A DNA stretch of 37,076 nucleotides from Sphingobacteriales bacterium TSM_CSM (lineage in GTDB: Bacteria > Bacteroidota > Bacteroidia > Chitinophagales > UBA2359), in assembly GCA_002212725.1 (NCBI GenBank), contig MTCR01000044.1:1-37076 (forward strand), given 5' to 3'. Below are positions 7,935-18,265 of this stretch, piece by piece (position 1 is the stretch's first letter; each line of letters starts with the position of its first letter). The translations under genes and the position numbers were made by a program. The notes beneath the pieces are model-generated. The model saw only the letters and a program-made list of their open reading frames with translations. It was not told where the DNA came from and searched no databases.

Positions 7935-8525
7935 ATGCTACTGCAATTTCAATACAACAAAATATCGCTGCAACAGGTGGAAAAAGGGCTAAAAATGCGC
8001 CTTGCCGCCTTGCCTACCATACGTTCTAAAGAAAGCGCCCTCAGAAATGAGGTAAAACTGCTGCGCTACAAAATAGCCGAACTAAGGCAGCATTATCAAA
8101 ACGAACTTAACAGCTATGCCGCTTTTGAAGCCTTATGGCACGAGTGGGAACCCGGCCTGCTTGCCGTAAAACAAGTGCTTACACATACCGTAAGATTTGC
8201 CGGCGTTGCCTGCCCCGAATATGACCATACCGAATTTGAAATAGCGCCGGTGGCTTTTTTTACCCGCCCCCTGTGGTTTGCCCAGGGCATAGAATTGCTG
8301 AAAAGCCTGGCCGAAAAACAAATACAATTACACCTGCTCCAAACTAAAACCGTACTGCTGGAAACCGAACGGAAAAAAACCACCCAAAAACTGCACCTGT
8401 ATGAAAGGGTACAAATTCCCGAACACGAAGAAGCTATAAGAAAAATAAAACGCTACCTCGAAGATGAAGACCATCTGGCAAAAGCAGCGCAAAAACTCAT
8501 TAAACTCAAAAAAGAAAAAACCTGA
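7935..8525 (+). CDS. atpD: V-type ATP synthase subunit D (central rotor shaft)
   Basis: Subunit D is the rotating central axle inside the A3B3 head. The 196-residue protein has the expected long N-terminal and C-terminal helices (LLQFQYNKISLQQVEKGLKM at the start; KLHLYERVQIPEHEEAIRKI near the end) with a shorter middle domain. The C-terminal motif ERVQIPEHEEAIRKIKRYLED is the usual D-family signature of archaeal/bacterial V-type enzymes. It follows atpB by 4 bases and precedes subunit I by 8, in one transcription unit. No F subunit gene follows, although D normally works with F. Confidence 0.93.
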   Translation: MLLQFQYNKISLQQVEKGLKMRLAALPTIRSKESALRNEVKLLRYKIAELRQHYQNELNSYAAFEALWHEWEPGLLAVKQVLTHTVRFAGVACPEYDHTEFEIAPVAFFTRPLWFAQGIELLKSLAEKQIQLHLLQTKTVLLETERKKTTQKLHLYERVQIPEHEEAIRKIKRYLEDEDHLAKAAQKLIKLKKEKT

Positions 8526-8533
8526 GCATTTGT

Positions 8534-10794
<2,261 letters not shown>

Positions 10795-10825
10795 GCAATG
10801 CATTTCGGGGGCAAAAGCGGTAAGT

Positions 10826-13174
10826 TCAAAGAAATTTGACGGTAATCCAAATCTGTTCTTTCCTGCCTTTGTCATCAATGCAGGTAATTTTGTTGCGCCC
10901 GGGTTTTGGGGTAAAAAACAACTTGCCGGTTGGCGGTGCGGGTTGCAGGTATTGTTCGTTAACGTACCAATGTACCAATTGCACGTCGTTAGAGGTGTTG
11001 CAGGTAAGCATCAGTTCGGTGTTGTCCAAGGGGTCAAGGAGGTACTCTAATCCGTTTACGGGCGAGGTAATCCGGGGGGCATTGCCGCTAAAAAGGCGGT
11101 CGCAATCAGGGTTATGCTGGGGTATTTTTTCGTAAGGAATGCCCTTTTGTTCGTAGAAAGCTACAATTTCGGGCGGGTAAAGGGGGTATTTTTTCTTTTT
11201 ATAGCCGGTTTCGGGTAAACAGGCGGTGCAATAGCTGAAACTGCTGTCGGCCGAAACAAACATCTCTTTCTGGTGGTGGCACATTTTGTTGGTTGAAATC
11301 ATAGGCAGGTAATAATCCATTACGCGGTTGGTGCAGTCGGGTTGCGGCAACAGGCCGGTTTCGGAGCAAACCCAGCGGTATTCCAGATTTTGGGGAGGGG
11401 CAAACCAATCGCTGCTGGGCGAATAATTAACCGTATTAAAAATTTCGAACAACAATGGCGTGGCGGTGGTTGCTCCGCCTAATTCGGGCACTCCCTCGCC
11501 CGAAAAATTACCCACCCAAACGCCAATGGTGTAGTTGGCATTATAGCCAATACTCCATGCATCTTTGCGGCCGTAGGAAGTGCCGGTTTTCCAGGCAATT
11601 TTGGGCAGGCTTTTACTGCTTTCAATGCTCTTGGGTAAATCGGGGCGGCTAATCCGGGTAAGGTTTTCGGTTATTACATAGGCGGCCTGTTCAGAGAAAA
11701 GTCGCACAGAACTGGTATCTGCAGGTTCGTTCTTCAGCCAACTTACGGGGTAATACAAACCTTTGCCGGCAAAGGCGGCATACAGTTTTACCAATTCCTC
11801 CAGGCGCACACCACACCCGCCCAAAGCTAAAGACAAGCCCATTTTGCTGCGGTCTGCCTGCACTTGCTCAAAGCCCGCTTTCGACAACTGTTCAACAAAG
11901 TAGTTTACCCCCAATTCGTTCAGCACCTGTACCGCCGGAATATTGAGCGAATATGCCAACGCATCTTCTATGGTAACACTGCCATTATAGGTTCCATCAA
12001 AATTTACCGGCGTATAACCCGAAAAATTCGACGGCACATCGCTTACTTTCAGCTTGGGCGTAATTATGCCCTTATCAAATGCCAGCGCATATAAATAGGG
12101 TTTCAGCGCACTGCCCGGAGAACGCACGGCCTTTACCCCGTCAACCTGGCCGCCGTCTTCGGTATTGGCAAAATCGGCCGAACCCACGTATGCCTCCACT
12201 TCCATGGTGCGGTTGTTCAGCACCACTACCGCCGCGTTGCGTATATGCTGGTAATACAGGCGCTTAATGTAATTGCCTACCATGGTTTCTGTTTTAAGCT
12301 GGGTATTGTAATGCAGGTTGGTTTTAATAATAGGCACATCGGGAAACATTTCCTTCATGCGCCAGGCAAAATGCGGCGCCAGTTTGGGCGCTTCCAACCT
12401 GGCTGCATTAATAGGTTCCAACAGGGCATCGTCAATGGCTTCTTTGGAAAACAGGCGCGCCCGGGCAAAGCGTTGCAGCCATTTATTGCGGGCTTCGGTA
12501 AGTTGTGCGTTGTTTTTGCCAATTTGCAGCGAGGTAGGACGATTTGGAATAATAGATAAAGCGGTAATTTCGGCCAAACTTAAATGGTTGGGCATTTTGT
12601 TAAAATACAGTACCGAAGCCGATTTTACCCCTTCAATATTACTGCCGTATGGCACCATATTGAGGTAAAGCTGCAAAATCTGCAACTTGCTGTAATGCCA
12701 TTCCAATTGTATGGCGCGCAGCATTTCAATAATTTTGTTGCCGTAGGTGCGCTTTTTGGGTTGCAACAAACGGGCTACCTGCATGGTAATGGTGCTTGCC
12801 CCCGATGTTCGCTTTCCGTACAGCATATTGTAACCCAATGCCCTTGCAATAGCAACCGGGTTTATGCCATAGTGAAAGTAAAAATATTTGTCTTCTTTGT
12901 AAATAAGAGACTTGCGCAGTTCGGGGGTTATTTCGTCAAGCTCGGTCATCATGCGCCACTTGTCGTCGCGGGTAAGAAAGGCGTATAAAATGTTGTCGGC
13001 TTTATCGGTAACAATTTGCGAGTATTCAACCCTTAAACTTTGGGGCGGCAGCATCATATCGGCAAACAGTGCCAGGCAATACAAGGCACAGGCGCCAAAA
13101 AGCAAACGTTCGTTGCGGCGGCGGTTCTGTAGCCGCTTCCCAAACCATTGTATCTGTTTTTGTAGTATATTCAT
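10826..13174 (-). CDS. pbpC: Penicillin-binding protein 1C (bifunctional glycosyltransferase/transpeptidase-like)
   Basis: The 782-residue protein has a short cytoplasmic tail, one membrane anchor (about 24-42), a GT51 glycosyltransferase domain (EDKYFYFHYGINP around 94-106, then GASTITMQVARLL), a transpeptidase domain with SxxK at Ser355-Lys358 (SPGSALKP), SLN at 409-411 and KTGT at 529-532, and a C-terminal BiPBP_C domain (APRITSPVNGLEYLL onward). This domain order is diagnostic of PBP1C, an inner-membrane enzyme facing the periplasm and linked to peptidoglycan repair. ATG at 13174 is chosen because a promoter box (13199-13206) lies inside the longer frame that begins at 13258. The alpha-2-macroglobulin gene that often accompanies pbpC is not adjacent. 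Confidence 0.95.
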   Translation of the reverse strand: MNILQKQIQWFGKRLQNRRRNERLLFGACALYCLALFADMMLPPQSLRVEYSQIVTDKADNILYAFLTRDDKWRMMTELDEITPELRKSLIYKEDKYFYFHYGINPVAIARALGYNMLYGKRTSGASTITMQVARLLQPKKRTYGNKIIEMLRAIQLEWHYSKLQILQLYLNMVPYGSNIEGVKSASVLYFNKMPNHLSLAEITALSIIPNRPTSLQIGKNNAQLTEARNKWLQRFARARLFSKEAIDDALLEPINAARLEAPKLAPHFAWRMKEMFPDVPIIKTNLHYNTQLKTETMVGNYIKRLYYQHIRNAAVVVLNNRTMEVEAYVGSADFANTEDGGQVDGVKAVRSPGSALKPYLYALAFDKGIITPKLKVSDVPSNFSGYTPVNFDGTYNGSVTIEDALAYSLNIPAVQVLNELGVNYFVEQLSKAGFEQVQADRSKMGLSLALGGCGVRLEELVKLYAAFAGKGLYYPVSWLKNEPADTSSVRLFSEQAAYVITENLTRISRPDLPKSIESSKSLPKIAWKTGTSYGRKDAWSIGYNANYTIGVWVGNFSGEGVPELGGATTATPLLFEIFNTVNYSPSSDWFAPPQNLEYRWVCSETGLLPQPDCTNRVMDYYLPMISTNKMCHHQKEMFVSADSSFSYCTACLPETGYKKKKYPLYPPEIVAFYEQKGIPYEKIPQHNPDCDRLFSGNAPRITSPVNGLEYLLDPLDNTELMLTCNTSNDVQLVHWYVNEQYLQPAPPTGKLFFTPKPGRNKITCIDDKGRKEQIWITVKFL

Positions 13175-13198
13175 GCCGTTTACTGCTGCCTTTACCTG

Positions 13199-13206
13199 CA
13201 AAGATA
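13199..13206 (-). promoter_or_regulatory. -7 box of the pbpC promoter
   Basis: TATCTTTG on the minus strand is an exact TAnnTTTG match, 25-32 bases upstream of the chosen pbpC start. It also argues against the longer reading frame starting at 13258. Confidence 0.5.
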
Positions 13207-13321
13207 AGGGTTTTGTGCGGTAATTAAATTTTGACCAAAACCTTTGTCTTTCACACAACCCGTTTTTAAAAAACCTTTCATCAAATACTTGCCTTTTGTT
13301 TTAAATAAACGGTTTTGGTGT

Positions 13322-13329
13322 TAATTTTG
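13322..13329 (+). promoter_or_regulatory. -7 box of the biotin carboxylase promoter
   Basis: TAATTTTG matches TAnnTTTG exactly and lies 20 bases before the ATG. A TTTG at 13295-13298 could be the -33 element with a spacing of 23, slightly longer than usual. Confidence 0.5.
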
Positions 13330-13348
13330 GCGCACATTTTACTAAACC

Positions 13349-15322
13349 ATGCACCTTATACAAAAAATACTGATTGCCAACCGGGGCGAAATTGCCCTGC
13401 GCATTATGCGCACCTGCACCCAAATGGGCATTGCCACCGTAGCTGTTTACTCCGATGCCGATGAAAATGCGCTGTTTGTTAAATATGCCGATGAAGCGGT
13501 TTGTATTGGAGGGCGCAATGCCTCCGAATCATACTTAGACCAACATAAAATACTTGAAGCAGCTAAACTTACCGGGGCAGATGCCATACACCCCGGCTAC
13601 GGTTTTTTGTCTGAAAATACCGGTTTTGCGCAGCGCTGCGCCGATGAAGGGCTTATTTTTATTGGCCCCAATCCAACGGCCATTGAAGCTATGGGGTCAA
13701 AAATTGGCGCTAAAAACATTATGCAGCAGCGCGGCGTACCTACCATACCGGGCTACAACGGCGAACGTCAGGATGCCGATACGCTTACAGCCGAAGCACT
13801 GCACATCGGGTTTCCGGTGTTGCTGAAGGCTTCGGCCGGCGGCGGCGGTAAGGGTATGCGCATTGTGCGCGCCGCGGCAGACCTGGCAAAATCTATTGAA
13901 GCCGCCAAAAGAGAGGCGCTTTCGGCTTTTGGCGATGATACCCTGCTCATTGAAAAATATTTCGACTCGGCAAGGCATATTGAGTTTCAGATTTTTGGCG
14001 ACAAACACGGCAACGCCATCCACTGCTTTGAACGCGAATGCTCCATACAGCGCCGCTACCAGAAAATTATTGAAGAAACCCCCTCGCCCGCCCTTACCCC
14101 TGCCCTGCGGCAAACCATGGGGCACGCCGCTGTAGAAGCTGCCAAAGCCATAGGATACGACAATGCCGGCACCGTAGAGTTTATACTTACGCCCGAAGGC
14201 GATTTTTACTTTCTGGAGGTAAATACCCGCCTGCAGGTAGAACACCCCGTTACCGAAATGGTTACCGGACTTGATTTGGTGCAACTGCAAATAGAAGTGG
14301 CACAGGGGCTGCCTTTGCCGGTGCGGCAAAAAGACCTGCAACAAAAAGGCCATGCCATAGAATGCCGCCTGTATGCCGAAGACAGTGCCAATAACTTTTT
14401 ACCCACCACCGGAACCATACACCTGTGGCAACCCGGCAAAACGGGCGGCATGCGCTACGATACCGGCGTGGAAAGCGGCTCGGTAATTGATATTTACTAC
14501 GACCCCATGATTGCCAAGGTAATAGCCTATGCGCCAAACCGGTTCGACTGCATACGCCAAATGCGCCGCGCTTTGCAGGAGCTGGCCGTTCTGGGGCTTA
14601 CCACCAACAAAGATTTCCTGATTCAGATTTTAGGTAACAGCCATTTTATTGAAGGCCGCTTCGATACCCATTTTATTGGCAACCATTTTACCTACAATGC
14701 CCAACATCTTACCGAATACGCCGTGCAGCATTTTGCCGTTGCCGCCCTGCTTTGGGAGTGGCAACAGCGCAACCGCAAACGCACCTTGTTAAGCCAACTG
14801 CCTTCGGGGTGGCGCAACAACTTTTACCAAAACCAAACAGCGGTTTTCAGGTGGGGAAGTACAGAAATAGAGTGTGCTTACCACGCAAAAAGCAATACTG
14901 CATTAGATGTGTATATTGCCGGCAATTATTTTGATGCTACCTTGAACAGTGCCGAACCCCATGCACTGGTTTGTACCATTAACCGCCACCGTTTCTGTTT
15001 TTCGGTGGCCGACACCCCCGCCGTTTTACACCTGCAGTGGCCCGATTGGGGCAGCATTGCCCTGCAAAAAGTATCGCCATTTCCCGAAAAAGAAAAGGAA
15101 ACTATTAAAGGTGCATACGCCGCACCCATGCCCGGCGAGGTGGTAATGGTGCTGGTAAAACCGGGAGATGCGGTAAAAACCGGCGACACCCTGCTGGTTT
15201 TAAGCAGCATGAAAATGGAAAATGCCATAGAAGCCACCGAAAACGGCACTGTAGCCGAAGTATTTGTTCAGGAAAAATCGTTTGTGGAAGCCGATGCTTT
15301 GCTGCTTAAAATGGAAGGGTAA
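13349..15322 (+). CDS. Acyl-CoA carboxylase alpha subunit (biotin carboxylase fused to BCCP)
   Basis: The 657-residue protein carries biotin carboxylase (N-terminal IQKILIANRGEIALRIMRT, ATP-grasp glycine loop GGGGKGM at 164-170, catalytic EVNTRLQVEHPVTE at 290-303), a linker domain, and a C-terminal biotinyl domain with SSMKMENA in which Lys622 is the biotin site. It uses ATP and bicarbonate to carboxylate biotin for transfer to an acyl-CoA by a separate beta subunit. The fused layout is typical of propionyl-, methylcrotonyl- or geranyl-CoA carboxylase alpha subunits rather than the separate AccC/AccB of fatty-acid synthesis. The substrate cannot be told, since no beta subunit gene lies next to it. 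Start and length are normal. Confidence 0.93.
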   Translation: MHLIQKILIANRGEIALRIMRTCTQMGIATVAVYSDADENALFVKYADEAVCIGGRNASESYLDQHKILEAAKLTGADAIHPGYGFLSENTGFAQRCADEGLIFIGPNPTAIEAMGSKIGAKNIMQQRGVPTIPGYNGERQDADTLTAEALHIGFPVLLKASAGGGGKGMRIVRAAADLAKSIEAAKREALSAFGDDTLLIEKYFDSARHIEFQIFGDKHGNAIHCFERECSIQRRYQKIIEETPSPALTPALRQTMGHAAVEAAKAIGYDNAGTVEFILTPEGDFYFLEVNTRLQVEHPVTEMVTGLDLVQLQIEVAQGLPLPVRQKDLQQKGHAIECRLYAEDSANNFLPTTGTIHLWQPGKTGGMRYDTGVESGSVIDIYYDPMIAKVIAYAPNRFDCIRQMRRALQELAVLGLTTNKDFLIQILGNSHFIEGRFDTHFIGNHFTYNAQHLTEYAVQHFAVAALLWEWQQRNRKRTLLSQLPSGWRNNFYQNQTAVFRWGSTEIECAYHAKSNTALDVYIAGNYFDATLNSAEPHALVCTINRHRFCFSVADTPAVLHLQWPDWGSIALQKVSPFPEKEKETIKGAYAAPMPGEVVMVLVKPGDAVKTGDTLLVLSSMKMENAIEATENGTVAEVFVQEKSFVEADALLLKMEG

Positions 15323-15362
15323 ATCAAAAAGTTGCCTGTGTCAACAAACTCCGGCAAAGGAT

Positions 15363-15444
15363 AAACCCGATGGTTTGTAAAATTTCGATAATGGCCGCAG
15401 CAACAGCAGCAGCGGCATTGCTAAACCGGTGGTTATCGGGGTTT
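15363..15444. other. Three-tier nested stem-loop between convergent genes
   Basis: Between the stops of the biotin carboxylase and the rluD-like gene, three sets of arms nest: AAACCCGAT (15363-15371) with ATCGGGGTTT (15435-15444, one bulge), GGTTT (15372-15376) with AAACC (15423-15427), and AATGGCCGC (15390-15398) with GCGGCATT (15412-15419, one bulge). The loop is AGCAACAGCAGCA. It could be a bidirectional terminator, although neither side has a long T run, or a structured RNA. Confidence 0.45.
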
Positions 15445-15455
15445 AAAAACATCCT

Positions 15456-16571
15456 TTACTCATCTTCGGGCAGTGGCACGGCGTTCATGTACCTGCGCCA
15501 TTTGTCTAATACCTGCTGCATATCATTGGGCAGCGGCGCTTCAAAAAGCAGGGGTTTTGCGGTTTCGGGGTGGGTAAAACCCAATATTTGTGCGTGCAGC
15601 GCCTGCCGTGGCAATAAAGCAAAACAGTTGTCAATAAACTGCCGGTATTTGGTGTAAACGGTTCCTTTTACAATTCGGTTTCCGCCATATTCGGGGTCGT
15701 TAAACAGCGGGTGCCCTATATGGCTGAAATGCACCCTTATCTGGTGCGTGCGCCCTGTTTCCAACCGGCATTCTACCAGTGTAACATAGCCAAGGCGTTC
15801 CAATACGCGGTAATGCGTTACGGCATGTTTACCCGCTTCGCCATCGGGGTAAACCGACATGATTTGCCTGAAACGGCGGTCGCGCCCAATATGTCCGGTA
15901 ATGGTGCCGGTATCATCGGGTAAATCGCCCCAAACCAGCGCAATATACCGGCGGATAACCGTATGGTCGAAAAACTGACGGGCTAAGTGGGTAAGGGCAA
16001 AATCGGTTTTGGCAATAACCATTAACCCCGATGTGTTTTTATCAATCCGATGCACCAAACCGGGGCGCAGGGCGTTTTCTTCGTTTTCCAGTCCGTGTGG
16101 GTTTTGGCTTTGTGGCAGTTGTTCAAAATGGTACAGCAGCCCGTGTACCAGTGTGCCGGTATAGTTGCCGCAGCCCGGGTGCACCACCAGTCCGGCGGGT
16201 TTGTTTATCACCATCAGGTCATCATCTTCATAAACCAGGTCGAGTGGTACAGGTTCGGGTTTAAGCATGTAGCGCTGCACCGGTTTGGGCAGCACCAATA
16301 CAATTTCATCGGCGGGCTTTACCTTGTAATTGGGTTTAACCGGCTTGCCGTTTACCAAAATGGCATTGGCGCGCGCTGCATTTTGTATGCGGCTGCGGCT
16401 GGCTTTTTCCATACGCAGCGACAAAAATTTGTCAATACGCAAGGGTGCCTGCCCTCGGTCTATGGTAAGGCGGAAATGTTCGTAGTGTTTTTCCTCATCT
16501 TCCTGAAGCAGGTCGTCTTCTTCTTCGGCCAGCAGGTCATCATCGGTAAAGGCGTTTAAAATATCAGCCAT
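15456..16571 (-). CDS. rluD: RluA-family 23S rRNA pseudouridine synthase (RluD-like)
   Basis: The 371-residue protein starts with an acidic stretch (about 8-30, many D/E), then an S4 RNA-binding domain (LRIDKFLSLRMEKASRSRIQ, 44 to ~90) and a catalytic domain with GLVHRIDKNTSGLMV, in which Asp177 is the nucleophile. YEDDDLMVINKPAGLVVHPG and ETGRTHQIRVHFSHIGHPL are further family motifs. RluD modifies uridines in helix 69 of 23S rRNA; the exact target here is inferred from similarity. ATG at 16571 (MADILNAF) is preferred over the frame's first ATG at 16610, which adds a hydrophobic tail with no family counterpart. The N-terminal acidic extension is common in Bacteroidota members. Confidence 0.93.
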   Translation of the reverse strand: MADILNAFTDDDLLAEEEDDLLQEDEEKHYEHFRLTIDRGQAPLRIDKFLSLRMEKASRSRIQNAARANAILVNGKPVKPNYKVKPADEIVLVLPKPVQRYMLKPEPVPLDLVYEDDDLMVINKPAGLVVHPGCGNYTGTLVHGLLYHFEQLPQSQNPHGLENEENALRPGLVHRIDKNTSGLMVIAKTDFALTHLARQFFDHTVIRRYIALVWGDLPDDTGTITGHIGRDRRFRQIMSVYPDGEAGKHAVTHYRVLERLGYVTLVECRLETGRTHQIRVHFSHIGHPLFNDPEYGGNRIVKGTVYTKYRQFIDNCFALLPRQALHAQILGFTHPETAKPLLFEAPLPNDMQQVLDKWRRYMNAVPLPEDE

Positions 16572-16628
16572 AAAGGGTAAACAAGTAATAATGGTTATTA
16601 ATTGGGGCATGGGTAAATGGTTTACCGC

Positions 16629-18206
16629 TTACTGTTCATAAACGGTTTTACCGTCCAACAGGGTAAGTAACACTTTTGCCTGTGGTATTTGTTCAAGGGG
16701 TGCGGTCATCAGGTTGGTATCCAATATGGCAATATCTGCCAGTTTACCGGCTTGCAAACTGCCGCGCTCATGTTCTTCAAAGGCGGCATAAGCGGCCCAA
16801 ATGGTCATGGCTTTAAGGGCTTGGACTCGGGTAAGGGCTTGTTGGGCAAAAAAACCACCGGGCGGGTAGCCTTGCACATCTTTACGGGCGGTGGCGGCAT
16901 AAAAGCCCAAAAGCGGGTTAATATGTTCAACCGGAAAATCGCTGCCGGCGGCCAGCAAGCCCAATGCCTGTAACAGCCGCCGGCAGGTGTAGGCATTTTG
17001 CACTCTTTTTCCAATTCGCTCCTTTACCCAATACATGTCTGATGTGGCGTGAGTTGGCTGAACGGAGGGTATAATCTGGTATTGCCTGATGAGGTTAATA
17101 TCTTGCGGTTCAATAATTTGGGCATGTTCCAGCCGCCAGCGCAGGTTGTTGCCGGGTGGCAGTACGTTGGCATAACTGTTTACAACAAAGTGGTTTGCGG
17201 CATCGCCAATGGCGTGGGTTGCCACCTGAAAACCGTGATGTTTTATACGCAACAGTTGGTTAATAAATCCGGGGTTGTGCAGCAACTGCAAGCCGCAGGT
17301 GTCCGGCGCATCGGAGTAAGGGGTCTGGAGCCATGCGCCGCGCGAACCGAGTGCGCCATCGGCAAAGAATTTAAAGGTTCTAAGGGTTAATCCCTCCGAT
17401 ATGCTCATGCCCCGTTCAAAACAATACTGCATATTTTCTTCGGTGGCCAGCATCATGGCATAAATCCTCAGTTTCAGCAGGTTGTTGCGATACAGTTCTT
17501 CGAACAGTTTAACATCGGGCGGAGTTACCAGGGCATCGGCAACGGAGGTTAAGCCGTATTGAAAGCAATGGTTTTGCGCCTGAATGAGCAAATTAGAGAA
17601 CTCCTGTTCTGATGGGGCAGGCAGGGCGGTTTCTACCCGATACAGGGCATTGTCAATAACCAAACCCGATGTTTGCCCGTTTACCACTTCCACAATGCCG
17701 CCGTCAATTTGGGTGTTTGCGTCAATGCCGGCAAGGTCAAGTGCAGCGCGGTTGGCAACGGCGGCATGAAGGTCAACACGGGTAAGCAATACGGGCACAT
17801 CCGGAAAAAGGGCATCGAGAGCGGTGCGGTTGGGCATTTGTGCCGGTTGCCAAAGGTTTTGGTTCCAGCCCCGGCCAATAATTGCCTTTACCTTTGGGTT
17901 GTTTTGCCGGTACTGCACTGTTCTTTGCAGTACCTCATTGAACGAAGCGGCGCCAAACAAATGCACTTCGCCCAATTGCCGGGCATAGCGCAACAGGTGG
18001 CAATGCGCATCGTAAAACCCCGGATAGGCAAATGCGCCGTTCAGGTTGATAACTTTGGGGGCATGGTAAGAACCAAGTATGTGTTTATTGCTGCCGGTTT
18101 CCAAAATGCGGCCGCCGGCTATGGCCAGCGCCTGTGCTGTGGTAAAACCGGCATTAACGGTAAAAATACAGGCATTGTGCAACAACACATCGGCCGGCGT
18201 TTTCAT
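16629..18206 (-). CDS. Amidohydrolase family protein (YtcJ-like)
   Basis: The 525-residue protein belongs to amidohydrolase subgroup 3. The metal-binding HxH is in YPGFYDAHCH (His68, His70); FKFFADGALGSRGAWL carries the segment where a modified Lys or equivalent metal ligand lies in relatives, THAIGDAAN has a conserved His, and GSDFPVEHINPLLGF has the conserved Asp near the C-terminus. There is no signal peptide, so it is likely cytoplasmic. Relatives include YtcJ and N-substituted formamide deformylase, but the substrate cannot be predicted. It lies between rluD and ppk1 on the same strand, 60 bases from ppk1, with no functional link obvious. Confidence 0.88.
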   Translation of the reverse strand: MKTPADVLLHNACIFTVNAGFTTAQALAIAGGRILETGSNKHILGSYHAPKVINLNGAFAYPGFYDAHCHLLRYARQLGEVHLFGAASFNEVLQRTVQYRQNNPKVKAIIGRGWNQNLWQPAQMPNRTALDALFPDVPVLLTRVDLHAAVANRAALDLAGIDANTQIDGGIVEVVNGQTSGLVIDNALYRVETALPAPSEQEFSNLLIQAQNHCFQYGLTSVADALVTPPDVKLFEELYRNNLLKLRIYAMMLATEENMQYCFERGMSISEGLTLRTFKFFADGALGSRGAWLQTPYSDAPDTCGLQLLHNPGFINQLLRIKHHGFQVATHAIGDAANHFVVNSYANVLPPGNNLRWRLEHAQIIEPQDINLIRQYQIIPSVQPTHATSDMYWVKERIGKRVQNAYTCRRLLQALGLLAAGSDFPVEHINPLLGFYAATARKDVQGYPPGGFFAQQALTRVQALKAMTIWAAYAAFEEHERGSLQAGKLADIAILDTNLMTAPLEQIPQAKVLLTLLDGKTVYEQ

Positions 18207-18265
18207 GCAATTTCGGGGTTTGTTTTGTTGCTGTAATGTAATAAAAACAAGAGAATTTAATGCAA

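Noticed and set aside
13697..14353. 218-codon open frame on the minus strand
   Set aside because: It is antisense to the ATP-grasp part of the biotin carboxylase gene and reads like a shadow.
15391..15417. CAG/GCA triplet run as a possible microsatellite
   Set aside because: Only a few imperfect units, which form the loop of the nested stem instead.
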